From positions 310,001-374,000 of the forward strand of contig NZ_SNXE01000003.1 of NCBI RefSeq assembly GCF_004362405.1: a stretch of 64,000 nucleotides of DNA, given 5' to 3'. This document shows positions 35,097 to 43,590 of this stretch, in pieces. The translations under genes and the position numbers were made by a program. Positions within the stretch are counted from its first letter, which is position 1, and each line of letters starts with the position of its first letter. This DNA is from Roseateles asaccharophilus (GTDB lineage Bacteria > Pseudomonadota > Gammaproteobacteria > Burkholderiales > Burkholderiaceae_C). The notes below the pieces were generated by a model. It had not been told where the DNA came from, ran no database searches, and saw only the letters and a program-made list of their open reading frames with translations.

Positions 35097-35987
35097 TCAG
35101 GACGACGGCTGCCGGGCCTGGAGCAGCTCGCCGATCAGCTGATCCTTCTCCACCCACTGGGCTTCGATCCAGCGCCCGGTCTGGACCAGCACCTTGCGAT
35201 CGTGCTGCGGATCACGCCCCACCAGCTCGGCCGGGATCTCGCGGCGCTGGATGCGCACGCTCACCGGGCCGACCCGGCCGCACAGCAGATCCCAGAAGCT
35301 GGGCGTGCCCGCGGGGTAGACCAGGGTCACATCCAGCAGGGCCTCGAACTGATCGCCCATGGTGGCCAGGGCCACACTCAGGGCGCCGACCTTGGGCTTG
35401 AGCAGATGCGTGTACGGCCCGCCCTGGGCGGCATGCTTGGCGGGCGTGAAGCGCGTACCCTCCACGAAATTGATCACCGTGGTCGGCGTCTTCTTGAACT
35501 TCTCGCAGGCCTTGCGGGTGGTGGCCAGATCGGCGGCCTTGGCGCCCTTGCCGCGGCCGCGCTTCATGAAGGGAAAGTCCAGCGCCCACCAGCACAGCCC
35601 GATCACCGGCACCCAGATCAGCTCATGCTTGAGAAAGAACTTCAGGAAGGGGATGCGGCGGTGAAACACCCGCTGCAGCACCAGGATGTCCACCCAGCTC
35701 TGGTGATTGGGTGACACCAGATACCAACCCTGCGGGCTCAACCCGTCCAGGCCCCGCACATCCCAGTCCGCCGCGCCCACACCGGCAATCCAGGCATTGT
35801 TGAGCGCCACCCAGCCGGTGGCGACGCCGCTGATCGCCCGCGTGCAAAGCGCGCGCACCGACTCGACGGGAATCAGCAACTTGAGCAGCGCCGGCAGGAT
35901 CATCAGCGCAAAGCCGATCAAGGTGCCCAGGCCGAGCAAAGTGGCAGCCAGCAAGCCGCGCAGAGGGGCCGGAAGAAGTCGCAACAT
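35097..35987 (-). CDS. Lysophospholipid acyltransferase (PlsC-like, YihG type)
   Basis: A 296-residue inner-membrane acyltransferase. Two hydrophobic segments (about residues 8-40) precede the catalytic motif NHQSWVDI (His95, Asp100); the second conserved block EGTRF holds the glycerophosphate-binding arginine. It resembles E. coli YihG, which adds acyl chains at position 2 of lysophosphatidate. Gene order gives no further clue; it converges on ribA. Confidence 0.9.
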   Translation of the reverse strand: MLRLLPAPLRGLLAATLLGLGTLIGFALMILPALLKLLIPVESVRALCTRAISGVATGWVALNNAWIAGVGAADWDVRGLDGLSPQGWYLVSPNHQSWVDILVLQRVFHRRIPFLKFFLKHELIWVPVIGLCWWALDFPFMKRGRGKGAKAADLATTRKACEKFKKTPTTVINFVEGTRFTPAKHAAQGGPYTHLLKPKVGALSVALATMGDQFEALLDVTLVYPAGTPSFWDLLCGRVGPVSVRIQRREIPAELVGRDPQHDRKVLVQTGRWIEAQWVEKDQLIGELLQARQPSS

Positions 35988-36304
35988 CGGGAGCAGTCGG
36001 TCAGCAAAAAGCCGACATCATGCCCCATGACGCGCGCGCGCCATAAGCGCCAGCATCGGCCCAGCGAAGTACGCGAGCGCGAAAGGGCACAACAGCCTCG
36101 CTAGTGCGCCATTAGTTGGGGGCAGACAAGTGATTTTCAAGACTCGGATTGACCCTGATTCCGCAATACAGCATTGCGGAACTCGGCTCTTTTCATTCCG
36201 GGCACAGGCCAGAACTGTGAATCGTGACGGTGTCGAGGGGCGCCGCCACGCAGGGTCCGCCATCCCTTCCCGGCGGGCCAATCCACTGGAAGGACCTGTA
36301 TTTG
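35988..36304. other. Promoter region of the porin gene
   Basis: This 317-bp stretch between the divergent acyltransferase and porin genes carries no gene I can support. It holds a perfect 9-bp inverted repeat at 36159-36181 and the GGAAGGA ribosome binding site of the porin. I could not place -35/-10 hexamers with confidence. Confidence 0.6.
36159..36181. promoter_or_regulatory. Inverted repeat upstream of the porin, possible operator
   Basis: TTCCGCAAT-acagc-ATTGCGGAA is a perfect 9-bp palindrome. TTCCGNxCGGAA repeats are typical of IclR-type operators in betaproteobacteria. Lack of a T tract argues against a terminator. It lies about 125 bp before the porin ATG. Confidence 0.5.
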
Positions 36305-37402
36305 ATGATGAAGTACAAGACGATTGCACTCTCCGCCCTGGCCCTCGCCGCCAGTTCCGCCGCCATGGCGCAATCCACGAGCAATGGCAGCGGCGGCAGC
36401 CACATCACGCTCTACGGCGTGGCGGACGCCAATGTGCAGCTGCTCGACGGCGCCTCCACCAGCACCCGCGTGCAATCCGGTGGCCTGAACGGCTCGCGCT
36501 TCGGCCTGCGTGGCGTTGAAGACCTGGGCGGTGGTCTGCGGGCGTTCTTCACCCTGGAGTCCGGCATCAATCTGGACAGCGGCAGCCAGAGCAATGACGC
36601 CTTCTGGGGCCGCCAAGCCTTTGTGGGCCTGTCCACGCCCTACGGCAAGGTCTCGCTGGGCCGCCAGTACGGCAGCCTCTATAGCCTGAGCAGCGACTTC
36701 AGCCAGTTCTCCAACAATAGCTTCGGTGCCAGCACCGCCCTGATCGGCGGCTTCAAGGGCTATGAGCCGGTGCGCGGCGGCGACGGCTCAGCCACCAGCA
36801 ACGGCGGCCCCACCCGCATCAACAACTCCATCAAGTTCGAGTCGCAGAACTACAGCGGCTTCAGCGCCGGCGCCCTGTGGGGCATGGGAGAAGTGGCGGG
36901 CGACACCAAGGGCAACCGCGTGGCCGACATCTACGGCCGCTACACCCACGGCGGCTTCGATGCCCAGATCTCCTTCGTGGACGACAAGGCCAACACCCTG
37001 GGCCTGAAGACCCGCACCGTGGCCGGTGCTGCGTCTTATGCCTTCGGTCCCTACAAGGTCAATGGCGGCGTGATCTCGGTGGACGACCGCTCGGCCACCA
37101 ATGCCGATGGCGACGGCTACTGGCTGGGTGCTAGCTACACCCTGGGGCAGCACACGTTCAAGACCCAGTATGTGGAGAGCAAGAACAAGCACGTGTTGAA
37201 CGAGGGCAAGAGCCAGGCCTTCGGCCTGGGCTACCAGTACGACCTGTCCAAGCGCACCGCGCTGTACAGCTCGCTCACCCGCTTCAACAATGACGTCGGT
37301 AGCTATGTGCCGCGCGCCGCGGGTGGCATCCCGGCGGGGCTGATCAATGGTGGCGAACGCGACCTCACCGAGTTCGTGACCGGCATCCGCCACAGCTTCT
37401 AA
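36305..37402 (+). CDS. Gram-negative porin (trimeric general porin type)
   Basis: A 365-residue outer-membrane 16-stranded barrel. The signal peptide (about 1-22, ending AAMA) is followed by the family opening SHITLYGVADANVQ, the RFGLRGVEDLGGGLRAFF and GRQAFVGLSTPYGKVSLGRQY blocks, and it ends with phenylalanine (IRHSF), the signature for BAM-dependent insertion. It allows diffusion of small hydrophilic solutes. ATGATG at 36305 offers two starts; the first follows GGAAGGA. Confidence 0.94.
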   Translation: MMKYKTIALSALALAASSAAMAQSTSNGSGGSHITLYGVADANVQLLDGASTSTRVQSGGLNGSRFGLRGVEDLGGGLRAFFTLESGINLDSGSQSNDAFWGRQAFVGLSTPYGKVSLGRQYGSLYSLSSDFSQFSNNSFGASTALIGGFKGYEPVRGGDGSATSNGGPTRINNSIKFESQNYSGFSAGALWGMGEVAGDTKGNRVADIYGRYTHGGFDAQISFVDDKANTLGLKTRTVAGAASYAFGPYKVNGGVISVDDRSATNADGDGYWLGASYTLGQHTFKTQYVESKNKHVLNEGKSQAFGLGYQYDLSKRTALYSSLTRFNNDVGSYVPRAAGGIPAGLINGGERDLTEFVTGIRHSF

Positions 37403-37475
37403 GTCCGCCCCCCTGCCCGCGACGCCTTCCCGCCCCTGCGAGGATGCCACTGCGGGCTTGGGGCCTGGCATTGTG

Positions 37476-37502
37476 GAGCCCACCCCGCGGTGGGCTCTTT
37501 TC
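37476..37502 (+). terminator. Intrinsic terminator after the porin
   Basis: GAGCCCACC-ccgc-GGTGGGCTC (9-bp stem) followed by TTTTCC, 74 bp after the porin stop. Strong stem and T tract support efficient termination. Confidence 0.88.
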
Positions 37503-37535
37503 CATTCGTCGCGCTGCTCGGGCGACACTTGCAGC

Positions 37536-38489
37536 ATGAGCAGCCAAGCCATGCCACGCTTCGTCGCCCTGGGCGAAGCCCTGACCGACATGATTCGCGA
37601 AGCGCCGCACAGCCAGCGCTGGCTGGCCCGCAGCGGCGGATCGGGATGGAACGTGGCCCGCGCCGCTGCGGCCCTGGGCCTGCGCAGCGCCTTCGCCGGA
37701 GCCATCAGCCAGGACTGCTTCGGCGACGAACTCTGGCGTGACAGCCAAGCCAGCGGGCTGGACCTGCGCTTCCTGCAGCGTGTGGACAAAGCGCCCTTGC
37801 TGGCCATGGTGCCGCAGGCCCACCCGCCGCACTACTTCTTTGTGGGCGAGAACAGCGCCGACCTTGACTTCGACCCTGAGCTGCTGCCCGCAGGCTGGTC
37901 CGAGCAGGCCAGCTGGGTCCATTTCGGTGGCATCAGCCTGGCCCGCCCACCCCTGTCCCAGCGCCTGATCGCCTTGGCTTCAGCGCTGGCCGCCCGGGGT
38001 CTGAACATTGCCTACGACCCCAATCACCGCAAGGCCATGGGCGAAGACTACCGGGCCAGCTTTGAGCAGATGTGCCGTATCGCCAGCATCATCAAGCTCT
38101 CCGACGAGGATCTCGCCGCCCTGATGCCCGGCATGGAGGCCGATGCCGCGCTCAAGCTGCTGCGCTCCTGGAACCCCCAGGCGTGGTGGCTCTACACCGA
38201 GGGTGCGGCGGGTGCCAGTCTCTATACGCCGAATGGCACCTGGCAGGCCACGCCCCCCGCCATCGAGCTTGTGGATACCGTGGGCGCGGGCGATGCCGCC
38301 ATGGCCGGCCTGTTGGCGAGCCGCATGCAGGCAGGCTCGGCTCGCACGCCAGCCCAGCATCTGGCCTTTGCCGTTGCGGCCGGCAGCGCCGCCTGCACAC
38401 TGGCCGGGGCGCAAGCGCCCAGCCTGAAGCAGGTGATGGCGCTGATGCCCCGGGTGCGCCTGGTGTCGGGCGAGGCGGCAGCGACTTGA
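37536..38489 (+). CDS. PfkB-family sugar kinase (fructokinase-like)
   Basis: A 317-residue kinase. The N-terminal GGSGWNVARAAAALG segment is PfkB signature 1, and the ATP/active-site motif DTVGAGDAAMAGLL holds catalytic Asp253. The closest style is bacterial fructokinases and carbohydrate kinases; substrate cannot be fixed without neighbours. The ATG at 37536 has MSSQAMPRF; a second ATG lies five codons later and is also possible. Confidence 0.85.
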   Translation: MSSQAMPRFVALGEALTDMIREAPHSQRWLARSGGSGWNVARAAAALGLRSAFAGAISQDCFGDELWRDSQASGLDLRFLQRVDKAPLLAMVPQAHPPHYFFVGENSADLDFDPELLPAGWSEQASWVHFGGISLARPPLSQRLIALASALAARGLNIAYDPNHRKAMGEDYRASFEQMCRIASIIKLSDEDLAALMPGMEADAALKLLRSWNPQAWWLYTEGAAGASLYTPNGTWQATPPAIELVDTVGAGDAAMAGLLASRMQAGSARTPAQHLAFAVAAGSAACTLAGAQAPSLKQVMALMPRVRLVSGEAAAT

Positions 38490-38531
38490 GGTCCAGCTGC
38501 GCCGGGGGCGTGTTGGGCTGAGTTGTACTGA

Positions 38532-38648
38532 CCCAGCACCACCTTCAAGGGCCTGAGCGCCAGCACCCTGCAGCCGGGCCGCTTCCTGGAGGTCAAGGGC
38601 ACGCTGCAGGGCAGCGTGCTGAGTGCCTTGAAGATTGAGAGGGAGTGA
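38532..38648 (+). pseudogene. Remnant of a DUF5666-like protein (C-terminal 38 codons)
   Basis: A frame that opens immediately after an in-frame TGA at 38529 and ends at a TGA at 38646 encodes about 38 residues with TFKGLSASTLQPG, FLEVKGTLQG and VLSALKIE, a pattern like the repeated OB-like DUF5666 domain end. No start codon or upstream half is present, so I read it as the decayed tail of a lost gene. Similarity judged by eye only. Confidence 0.5.
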
Positions 38649-38717
38649 GGGCGAAGCGGGTCTGCCGGTGCGCCAGCGTGATGGGCCTGAGACACCGTCT
38701 CTGCCGCCGAGCAGCGC

Positions 38718-40286
38718 TCAGCGGCAGGCGGGCCAGCGCGCCTCCCCCTCCAGAGTCGGCGCAGTCTCCAGCAGGGGTGAGCGCGACAGCAACTGCTCCA
38801 GCTTCAGCACCGGCGCTTCGGACGAGGATTTGGCCTGACCGCCGGAGCGAGGTTGGACGGACTGCCAAGCATCGGTCAGCTGAAGGAGTCGCAAGGCCAG
38901 ATAGTCATGCTCCCAGGAATCCCTGCTCTCGAAGAAGCCATCACTCGCGCAGTTCGCCACCTGTTTGACCAAGTGCCGGGCCGAGGGCAGATGATCCATC
39001 TTCAGCCACCAGTCCTGGCGCAAGGCCTCGGCCGCCAGACTGGGGCAACCACCTTTGACCTCGTAAAGCAGGCCCTGGGTCGTGTTGAAGATCACCTCCG
39101 CGGGGCGCCGCACGTAGTGTTCATCACCCCCGCTCAGCGCACGCCCCAGCGCGCTGAGTGTGCGCAGCCGCTCGCGGTCCTCGCAGCGCTCGGGCGGAGA
39201 CTTCACGGCACATTGCTCCAGACGTCCGATTTCGGCCGCGCTGATATTGCGCCAGCGGGCTGTCGCAGCGCGCGCCATCGTGGCAGTACAGGCCTGCTGC
39301 TCCCCAACACTGTTTTTCCTGGCGGCGTAGCCACGAACAAGACTGTCGCCCCCCCAAATGCACAGCATCATGAGGGACATGCAGAGCCACAAAGACCGAT
39401 GGAAGTTGAGCTTTTCCAGAAAGCCGAGCTGGGGTCGTGGCCGGGAGGATGGCAGCACGTCCAAAGGCGTGTGCGCCGAACCCAGTCTCTGCCATGCCTC
39501 CAACTCTCCAGGCTCGCAGCAGAGCTGCTGCACTGGATTGTCCCAGTCGAAGTCCTGCTCGACGGCGGGCATGTAGCTGAGCACATCGCCATTCGGCGCC
39601 TGGGCCAGCCAGCGCCAGAGTCTTTGATGCTCGTAGCTCAGACTCAAGGCTCCGTCCAGCACCGTTTGCAGGCGCCAGTAGGCGGCGCTGTCCGGCTGGA
39701 CCAGGGTCTGCGCATCCTGCCAGCCCAGCACCTCCATCGCGGCGAACAGCAGCAGGGCCGTGTGCCGGCCCAGGCGCCGCTCGCAAATGGCCTCCTGGAG
39801 CAGGCCGCGGAAATGCTCGCCAGCCTCCAGCGACACCAGCTCGGGAGAGCGCAGCCATTTGCTCAGCACACTCTTGGCCGGAGGCAGCTCCAGCAAGGAG
39901 AGGTGACAGAACTCAGCCGCCATGGCGTCAAACACTTGCTGCGCTTGCTCGCGCGGGCTGAGTGGGCTGAGTGGGCTGAGTAGGATCTCGGGCGCGGGGG
40001 CCGGCTCTGCGGGCGGTGCATCGCCGCCAGGCGCCACAGGCGCCACAGGCGCCTGCTGGGCCTCGGCCAAAGGCTCCGGCGCTTCATCCACCATCACGAA
40101 GCCGCGCCCTTCACGCACGTGGGCGAGTGCGGCCTCGTAGTGAGCGCGCAGCTCCTGAAAGCGCTGGGGGTCTGCCTGGCGGTTGATCTGCTTGAGCCGC
40201 TGCGCATAGGCACGCTTGACCTCTGCCTCATCCGCCTGCGGCGTCAGCTCCAGTGCCGCGAAATAGTCGGGCAGCAGAAGACGCAT
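38718..40286 (-). CDS. Membrane-anchored J-like co-chaperone without HPD motif
   Basis: A 522-residue protein. Residues 5-60 align with the J-domain helices (YFAALELTPQADEAEVKRAYAQRLK), but the HPD loop is replaced by a stretch reading QINRQADPQRF, as in the DjlB/DjlC-type variants that use a D-x4-F-x-LR pattern. An Ala/Pro-rich linker (about 75-105) and a large helical middle domain follow, then one membrane span at about residues 300-325 and a C-terminal domain with cysteines. The ATG at 40286 overlaps the Hsp70 stop by one base, so translation is coupled. The natural reading is a dedicated partner of the Hsp70 upstream. Confidence 0.75.
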   Translation of the reverse strand: MRLLLPDYFAALELTPQADEAEVKRAYAQRLKQINRQADPQRFQELRAHYEAALAHVREGRGFVMVDEAPEPLAEAQQAPVAPVAPGGDAPPAEPAPAPEILLSPLSPLSPREQAQQVFDAMAAEFCHLSLLELPPAKSVLSKWLRSPELVSLEAGEHFRGLLQEAICERRLGRHTALLLFAAMEVLGWQDAQTLVQPDSAAYWRLQTVLDGALSLSYEHQRLWRWLAQAPNGDVLSYMPAVEQDFDWDNPVQQLCCEPGELEAWQRLGSAHTPLDVLPSSRPRPQLGFLEKLNFHRSLWLCMSLMMLCIWGGDSLVRGYAARKNSVGEQQACTATMARAATARWRNISAAEIGRLEQCAVKSPPERCEDRERLRTLSALGRALSGGDEHYVRRPAEVIFNTTQGLLYEVKGGCPSLAAEALRQDWWLKMDHLPSARHLVKQVANCASDGFFESRDSWEHDYLALRLLQLTDAWQSVQPRSGGQAKSSSEAPVLKLEQLLSRSPLLETAPTLEGEARWPACR

Positions 40287-42043
40287 CACCAGGCTCCCAG
40301 CGGCGAGCTGGCCTCATGCATCTCAAGCAAGCGACGCAAAGCTTCGCGAGCAGGCTCGATCCGGCGGGCATCCTGCGATTCGAGCGCCAGCTCGAACTGG
40401 CTGATCGATTCGGACACCTGCTGGCGAGCTTCGCCATTGAGCTGCATGTGCAGGCGCTCGGCACGCGCAAGCAGGGTTCGGACCTCAAGGCGCTCGCGCG
40501 GATGAAGCTTGAGCGTCGCCAGCTTGTCCAAGCGGGCCTGCACTTCTTCGGGCGAGAGGCGCTGCTCGCTGCTCTGCAGCACCAGCCGCTTCAAGGGACC
40601 GGCCGGCAACTCGTCGCACAATGGCGTGGCCTCGACCTCCAGCAAACCATCCACGTCGTAGGTGAAGCGCACGTCGACAGCACGCCGGGTCTTGCCGTCC
40701 GGGGGAGTGAGCTTGACCTCAAGCTCACCCAGGGCGATGTTGTCCTTGACCAGTCGCGCCTCTCCTTGGAAGACCCGAAGGCAGACAATGGTCTGGCCCT
40801 CGTGAACCGGGTAGAAGCGCTCCACACGGCTGGCGGGCACCACCAGATTGCGCGGCAGCACGGGCGACATAAAGCCCTCGACACGCCGCTCGGCGGTGAG
40901 CTGTTTGGAAATCTCGATGCCGAGGGTGTAGGGGCAGACATCCGTCATCACCCGCTCGCTCAGGTCGGCGGCCTGGGCGCGAAGACCCGCTTGCACGGCA
41001 GCGCCCAGCGCGACCACTTCATCGGGGTTGTGGCTGATACTGGGGAACTGACCGAACAGCCGGGTTGCCAACTGACGCACAGCGCGCAGGCGCGAACTAC
41101 CGCCGGCCAGCACCACGGCCGAAAGCTGCTGCGGGCTGATGCGTGCATCGCGCACTGCGACTTCCACCGGCCCGCGCAAGCGCTCCAGCAGAGGCTGGAT
41201 CAACTGCTCAAGCTGCGACAGGCTGAGCACCAGATCCACCGAGACGGACTCGTGCCGGAAACGGATACTGGCCTGATCGTCCTGCGCCAGCGCCCGTTTT
41301 GCCGTCTCGCAGTGAGCACGCAAGCGCGCCATGAACAGGGCGTCTTCACGCAGGCTGGCCGGCAAACTGGCACGCTCAAACACCCAGCGCTCGAGGCAAG
41401 CGTCCACATCGTCGCCACCGAGCATATTGTCGCCAGCCGTGGCCCGCACTTCCATCACCCCGCTGAACAACTCCAGGATGGACACATCAAAAGTGCCACC
41501 GCCGAAGTCGAAGACCAGGAACTGAGCATCCCCTTGTTCGTGGAGCCCATAGGCCAGTGCGGCAGCCGTCGGCTCGTTGAGCAGGCTGACATCGCTGAAG
41601 CCCGCCATCAGGCCTGCATTGCGGGTAGCGGCCCTTTGGGCATCGGAGAAGTAGGCCGGCACCGTGATGACCGCCTGGTCCACATCGCAGCCGAACAGGG
41701 CGCGGACATCCGCCCGCAAGGATTTCAGCACCAGGGCAGAAAGCTCCTCGGCGCGGAAACTACGATCGCCCAGGCGGTACAGCCGGTCGCTGCCCATGCC
41801 GCGCTTGAAGGCTGCGGCACTGAGCCAGGGATGCGTCTGCACACGCTCGCGCGCGGCCTCGCCAATCAGGATGGAACCGTCTTCATCCAGACTCACCACG
41901 GAGGGCGTGAGGGACTTGCCCAGCGCATTCGGCACAAGATGCGCCTGCCCGTTGTGCCAGAACGCCACCAGAGAGTTGGTGGTGCCCAGATCGATACCCA
42001 CGATGGCCGGCACGCTGGGGCCGGCGCTACGCTCAGAACTCAT
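40286..42043 (-). CDS. HscC-type Hsp70 chaperone
   Basis: A 585-residue ATP-dependent chaperone. The actin-like ATPase domain has VGIDLGTTNSLVA (15-27), the VITVPAYFSDAQR block, FDFGGGTFDVSI and VVLAGGSSRLRAV. The substrate-binding part is shorter than DnaK and lacks an EEVD tail, as in E. coli HscC. Its start lies about 80 nt downstream of a c-di-GMP-I riboswitch and its own ribosome binding site can be hidden in a hairpin. The J-like gene overlaps its end. The two together form a chaperone pair distinct from the housekeeping DnaK/DnaJ system. Confidence 0.88.
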   Translation of the reverse strand: MSSERSAGPSVPAIVGIDLGTTNSLVAFWHNGQAHLVPNALGKSLTPSVVSLDEDGSILIGEAARERVQTHPWLSAAAFKRGMGSDRLYRLGDRSFRAEELSALVLKSLRADVRALFGCDVDQAVITVPAYFSDAQRAATRNAGLMAGFSDVSLLNEPTAAALAYGLHEQGDAQFLVFDFGGGTFDVSILELFSGVMEVRATAGDNMLGGDDVDACLERWVFERASLPASLREDALFMARLRAHCETAKRALAQDDQASIRFRHESVSVDLVLSLSQLEQLIQPLLERLRGPVEVAVRDARISPQQLSAVVLAGGSSRLRAVRQLATRLFGQFPSISHNPDEVVALGAAVQAGLRAQAADLSERVMTDVCPYTLGIEISKQLTAERRVEGFMSPVLPRNLVVPASRVERFYPVHEGQTIVCLRVFQGEARLVKDNIALGELEVKLTPPDGKTRRAVDVRFTYDVDGLLEVEATPLCDELPAGPLKRLVLQSSEQRLSPEEVQARLDKLATLKLHPRERLEVRTLLARAERLHMQLNGEARQQVSESISQFELALESQDARRIEPAREALRRLLEMHEASSPLGAW

Positions 42044-42050
42044 GGCTGCA

Positions 42051-42081
42051 TGCCTTTGAAGTCAGTGACAGAACAAAGGCA
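42051..42081 (-). promoter_or_regulatory. Hairpin covering the Hsp70 ribosome binding site
   Basis: On the minus strand TGCCTTTG (42081-42074) and CAAAGGCA (42058-42051) form a perfect 8-bp stem with a 15-nt loop. The right arm contains AAAGG, the only Shine-Dalgarno-like sequence before the ATG at 42043. It is well placed to be the expression platform of the riboswitch, controlling translation. Confidence 0.55.
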
Positions 42082-42121
42082 GCGCATGCATCCCGCAGGA
42101 TGGCTGGCGATTGGCGCGAGT

Positions 42122-42220
42122 CCGAACCGGCAACCCCGCTATCTTTGACGGCGTCTGCAGCGTCAAAGACCGGAGGCTTTGCGTCACCGGTTCACACCGG
42201 CTTTGCCTTTGCTGACCCCA
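42122..42220 (-). promoter_or_regulatory. c-di-GMP-I (GEMM) riboswitch
   Basis: Read on the minus strand, the sequence follows the GEMM consensus block by block: an AAAGGCAAAGCC entry, a hairpin GCCGGT-gtga-ACCGGT capped by a GNRA tetraloop, the invariant GACGCAAAGCCTCCGG, a second long hairpin (TCTTTGACG pairing with CGTCAAAGA) and the invariant TAGCGGGGTT followed by GCC pairing back to GGC in P1. This architecture binds cyclic di-GMP. The gene controlled is the Hsp70 downstream; the 5' end of the aptamer is approximate. Confidence 0.92.
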
Positions 42221-42349
42221 CGGGTCAGAACGCCGCGAAGGTTAACAGTCGCTTACAGCGCCGGCATCACCCTTTGGGGCGAAGCAGCGGGGCTGGCCGG
42301 CCGAATGCGCGGCAAACTCCACGGAGTAAGGCGGTTTCGGTGGGGCGGG

Positions 42350-42426
<77 letters not shown>

Positions 42427-42505
42427 CCGTGACCGGTGCCAGGACGGCACCGCCATTACGCCCGGCGGGGTGCCGGGAGCGCGGATTGTATAGGGCGACT
42501 CGCGC

Positions 42506-43522
42506 CTACTTCTGGCTCAGCGCTTGACTGACCATGCGCGAGGTGATGTCCACGATCTGGATCATGCGGTCGTAGGCCATGCGGGTGGGGCCGATCACGC
42601 CCAGGGTGCCCACCACCTGGCCGTCCACCTCGTACGGGGCAGAGACGATGGACAGCTCCTCGAAGGGCACGACCTGGCTCTCGCCGCCGATATAGATGCG
42701 CACGCCCTCGGCGCGGCTGGACACGTCCAGCAGGCGCATCAGCTGGGTCTTCTGCTCGAAGAGGTCGAAGAGCCGGCGCAGGCTGCCCATATCGTGGCTG
42801 AAGTCCTGCACGGTGAGCAGATTGCGCTCGCCGGAGACCACCACGCGGTCTTCCTCGTGCTGCATGGCCTCGGTGCCCACCTGCACGGCCGCGCTCATGA
42901 GCTGGGCGATCTCGCCGCGCAGCGCATCCACCTCGCTCTTGAGCTTCTCGCGCACCGACTCCAGGCTCAGGCCGGCGTAGTGCGCATTGAGCCGGTTGCT
43001 GGCCTCGGCCAGCTCGGCCTGGCTCAGATCCTGGGCGGTGAAGATCACGCGGTTCTGCACATCGCCATCGGGCGCCACCATGATGACCAAGACCCGGCGT
43101 TCGCCCAGGCGCAGGAATTCGATATGGTGGAAGACGCTGGGCTTGCGCGGCGCGGTGACCACGCCCACGAAGCTGGAGAGGTTGGACAGCAGCTGGGCGG
43201 CGCTGGCGATCACGCGCTGCGGCTGGTCAGGCTGCAGTTGCTGCTCCAGCGGACGAGTGTCGGCCACAAGCCCCGGAGCCGCGGTCAGCATGGTGTCGAC
43301 AAAAAGCCGATAGCCCCGGGCCGTGGGCACACGACCCGCGCTGGTGTGAGGGCTGGCGATCAGGCCGAGCTCCTCCAGGTCGGCCATCACATTGCGGATG
43401 GTCGCCGGACTCAGCTCCAGGCCCGAGGCCTTGGAGAGCGTGCGTGAGCCCACGGGCTGGCCGTCCGCGATATAGCGTTCAACCAGGGTCTTCAGCAGTG
43501 ATTTGGCGCGCTCGTCGAGCAT
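42506..43522 (-). CDS. hrcA: Heat-inducible transcription repressor
   Basis: A 338-residue repressor of heat-shock genes that binds CIRCE elements (TTAGCACTC-N9-GAGTGCTAA). The N-terminal winged helix ([35 protein letters not shown] is its length and composition) is followed by the HrcA dimer domain with [16 protein letters not shown]. The ATG at 43522 gives the usual [10 protein letters not shown] start; the frame continues upstream without conserved residues. No CIRCE element is seen in the hrcA-nadK gap, so it is likely not self-regulated that way. Confidence 0.95.
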   Translation of the reverse strand: MLDERAKSLLKTLVERYIADGQPVGSRTLSKASGLELSPATIRNVMADLEELGLIASPHTSAGRVPTARGYRLFVDTMLTAAPGLVADTRPLEQQLQPDQPQRVIASAAQLLSNLSSFVGVVTAPRKPSVFHHIEFLRLGERRVLVIMVAPDGDVQNRVIFTAQDLSQAELAEASNRLNAHYAGLSLESVREKLKSEVDALRGEIAQLMSAAVQVGTEAMQHEEDRVVVSGERNLLTVQDFSHDMGSLRRLFDLFEQKTQLMRLLDVSSRAEGVRIYIGGESQVVPFEELSIVSAPYEVDGQVVGTLGVIGPTRMAYDRMIQIVDITSRMVSQALSQK

Positions 43523-43590
43523 GTTTTCATTGTAAGGACTGAGCACCAGCCCTCAGGGGTCCGTCATATCGCTGTGGTGTAATTCTGCGC

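Noticed and set aside
40253-42148. 631-codon plus-strand frame opposite the Hsp70 gene
   Set aside because: Antisense to a clear Hsp70 and to its riboswitch leader; no conserved motif.
43523-43590. CIRCE operator in the hrcA-nadK gap
   Set aside because: No TTAGCACTC-N9-GAGTGCTAA or close variant is present.
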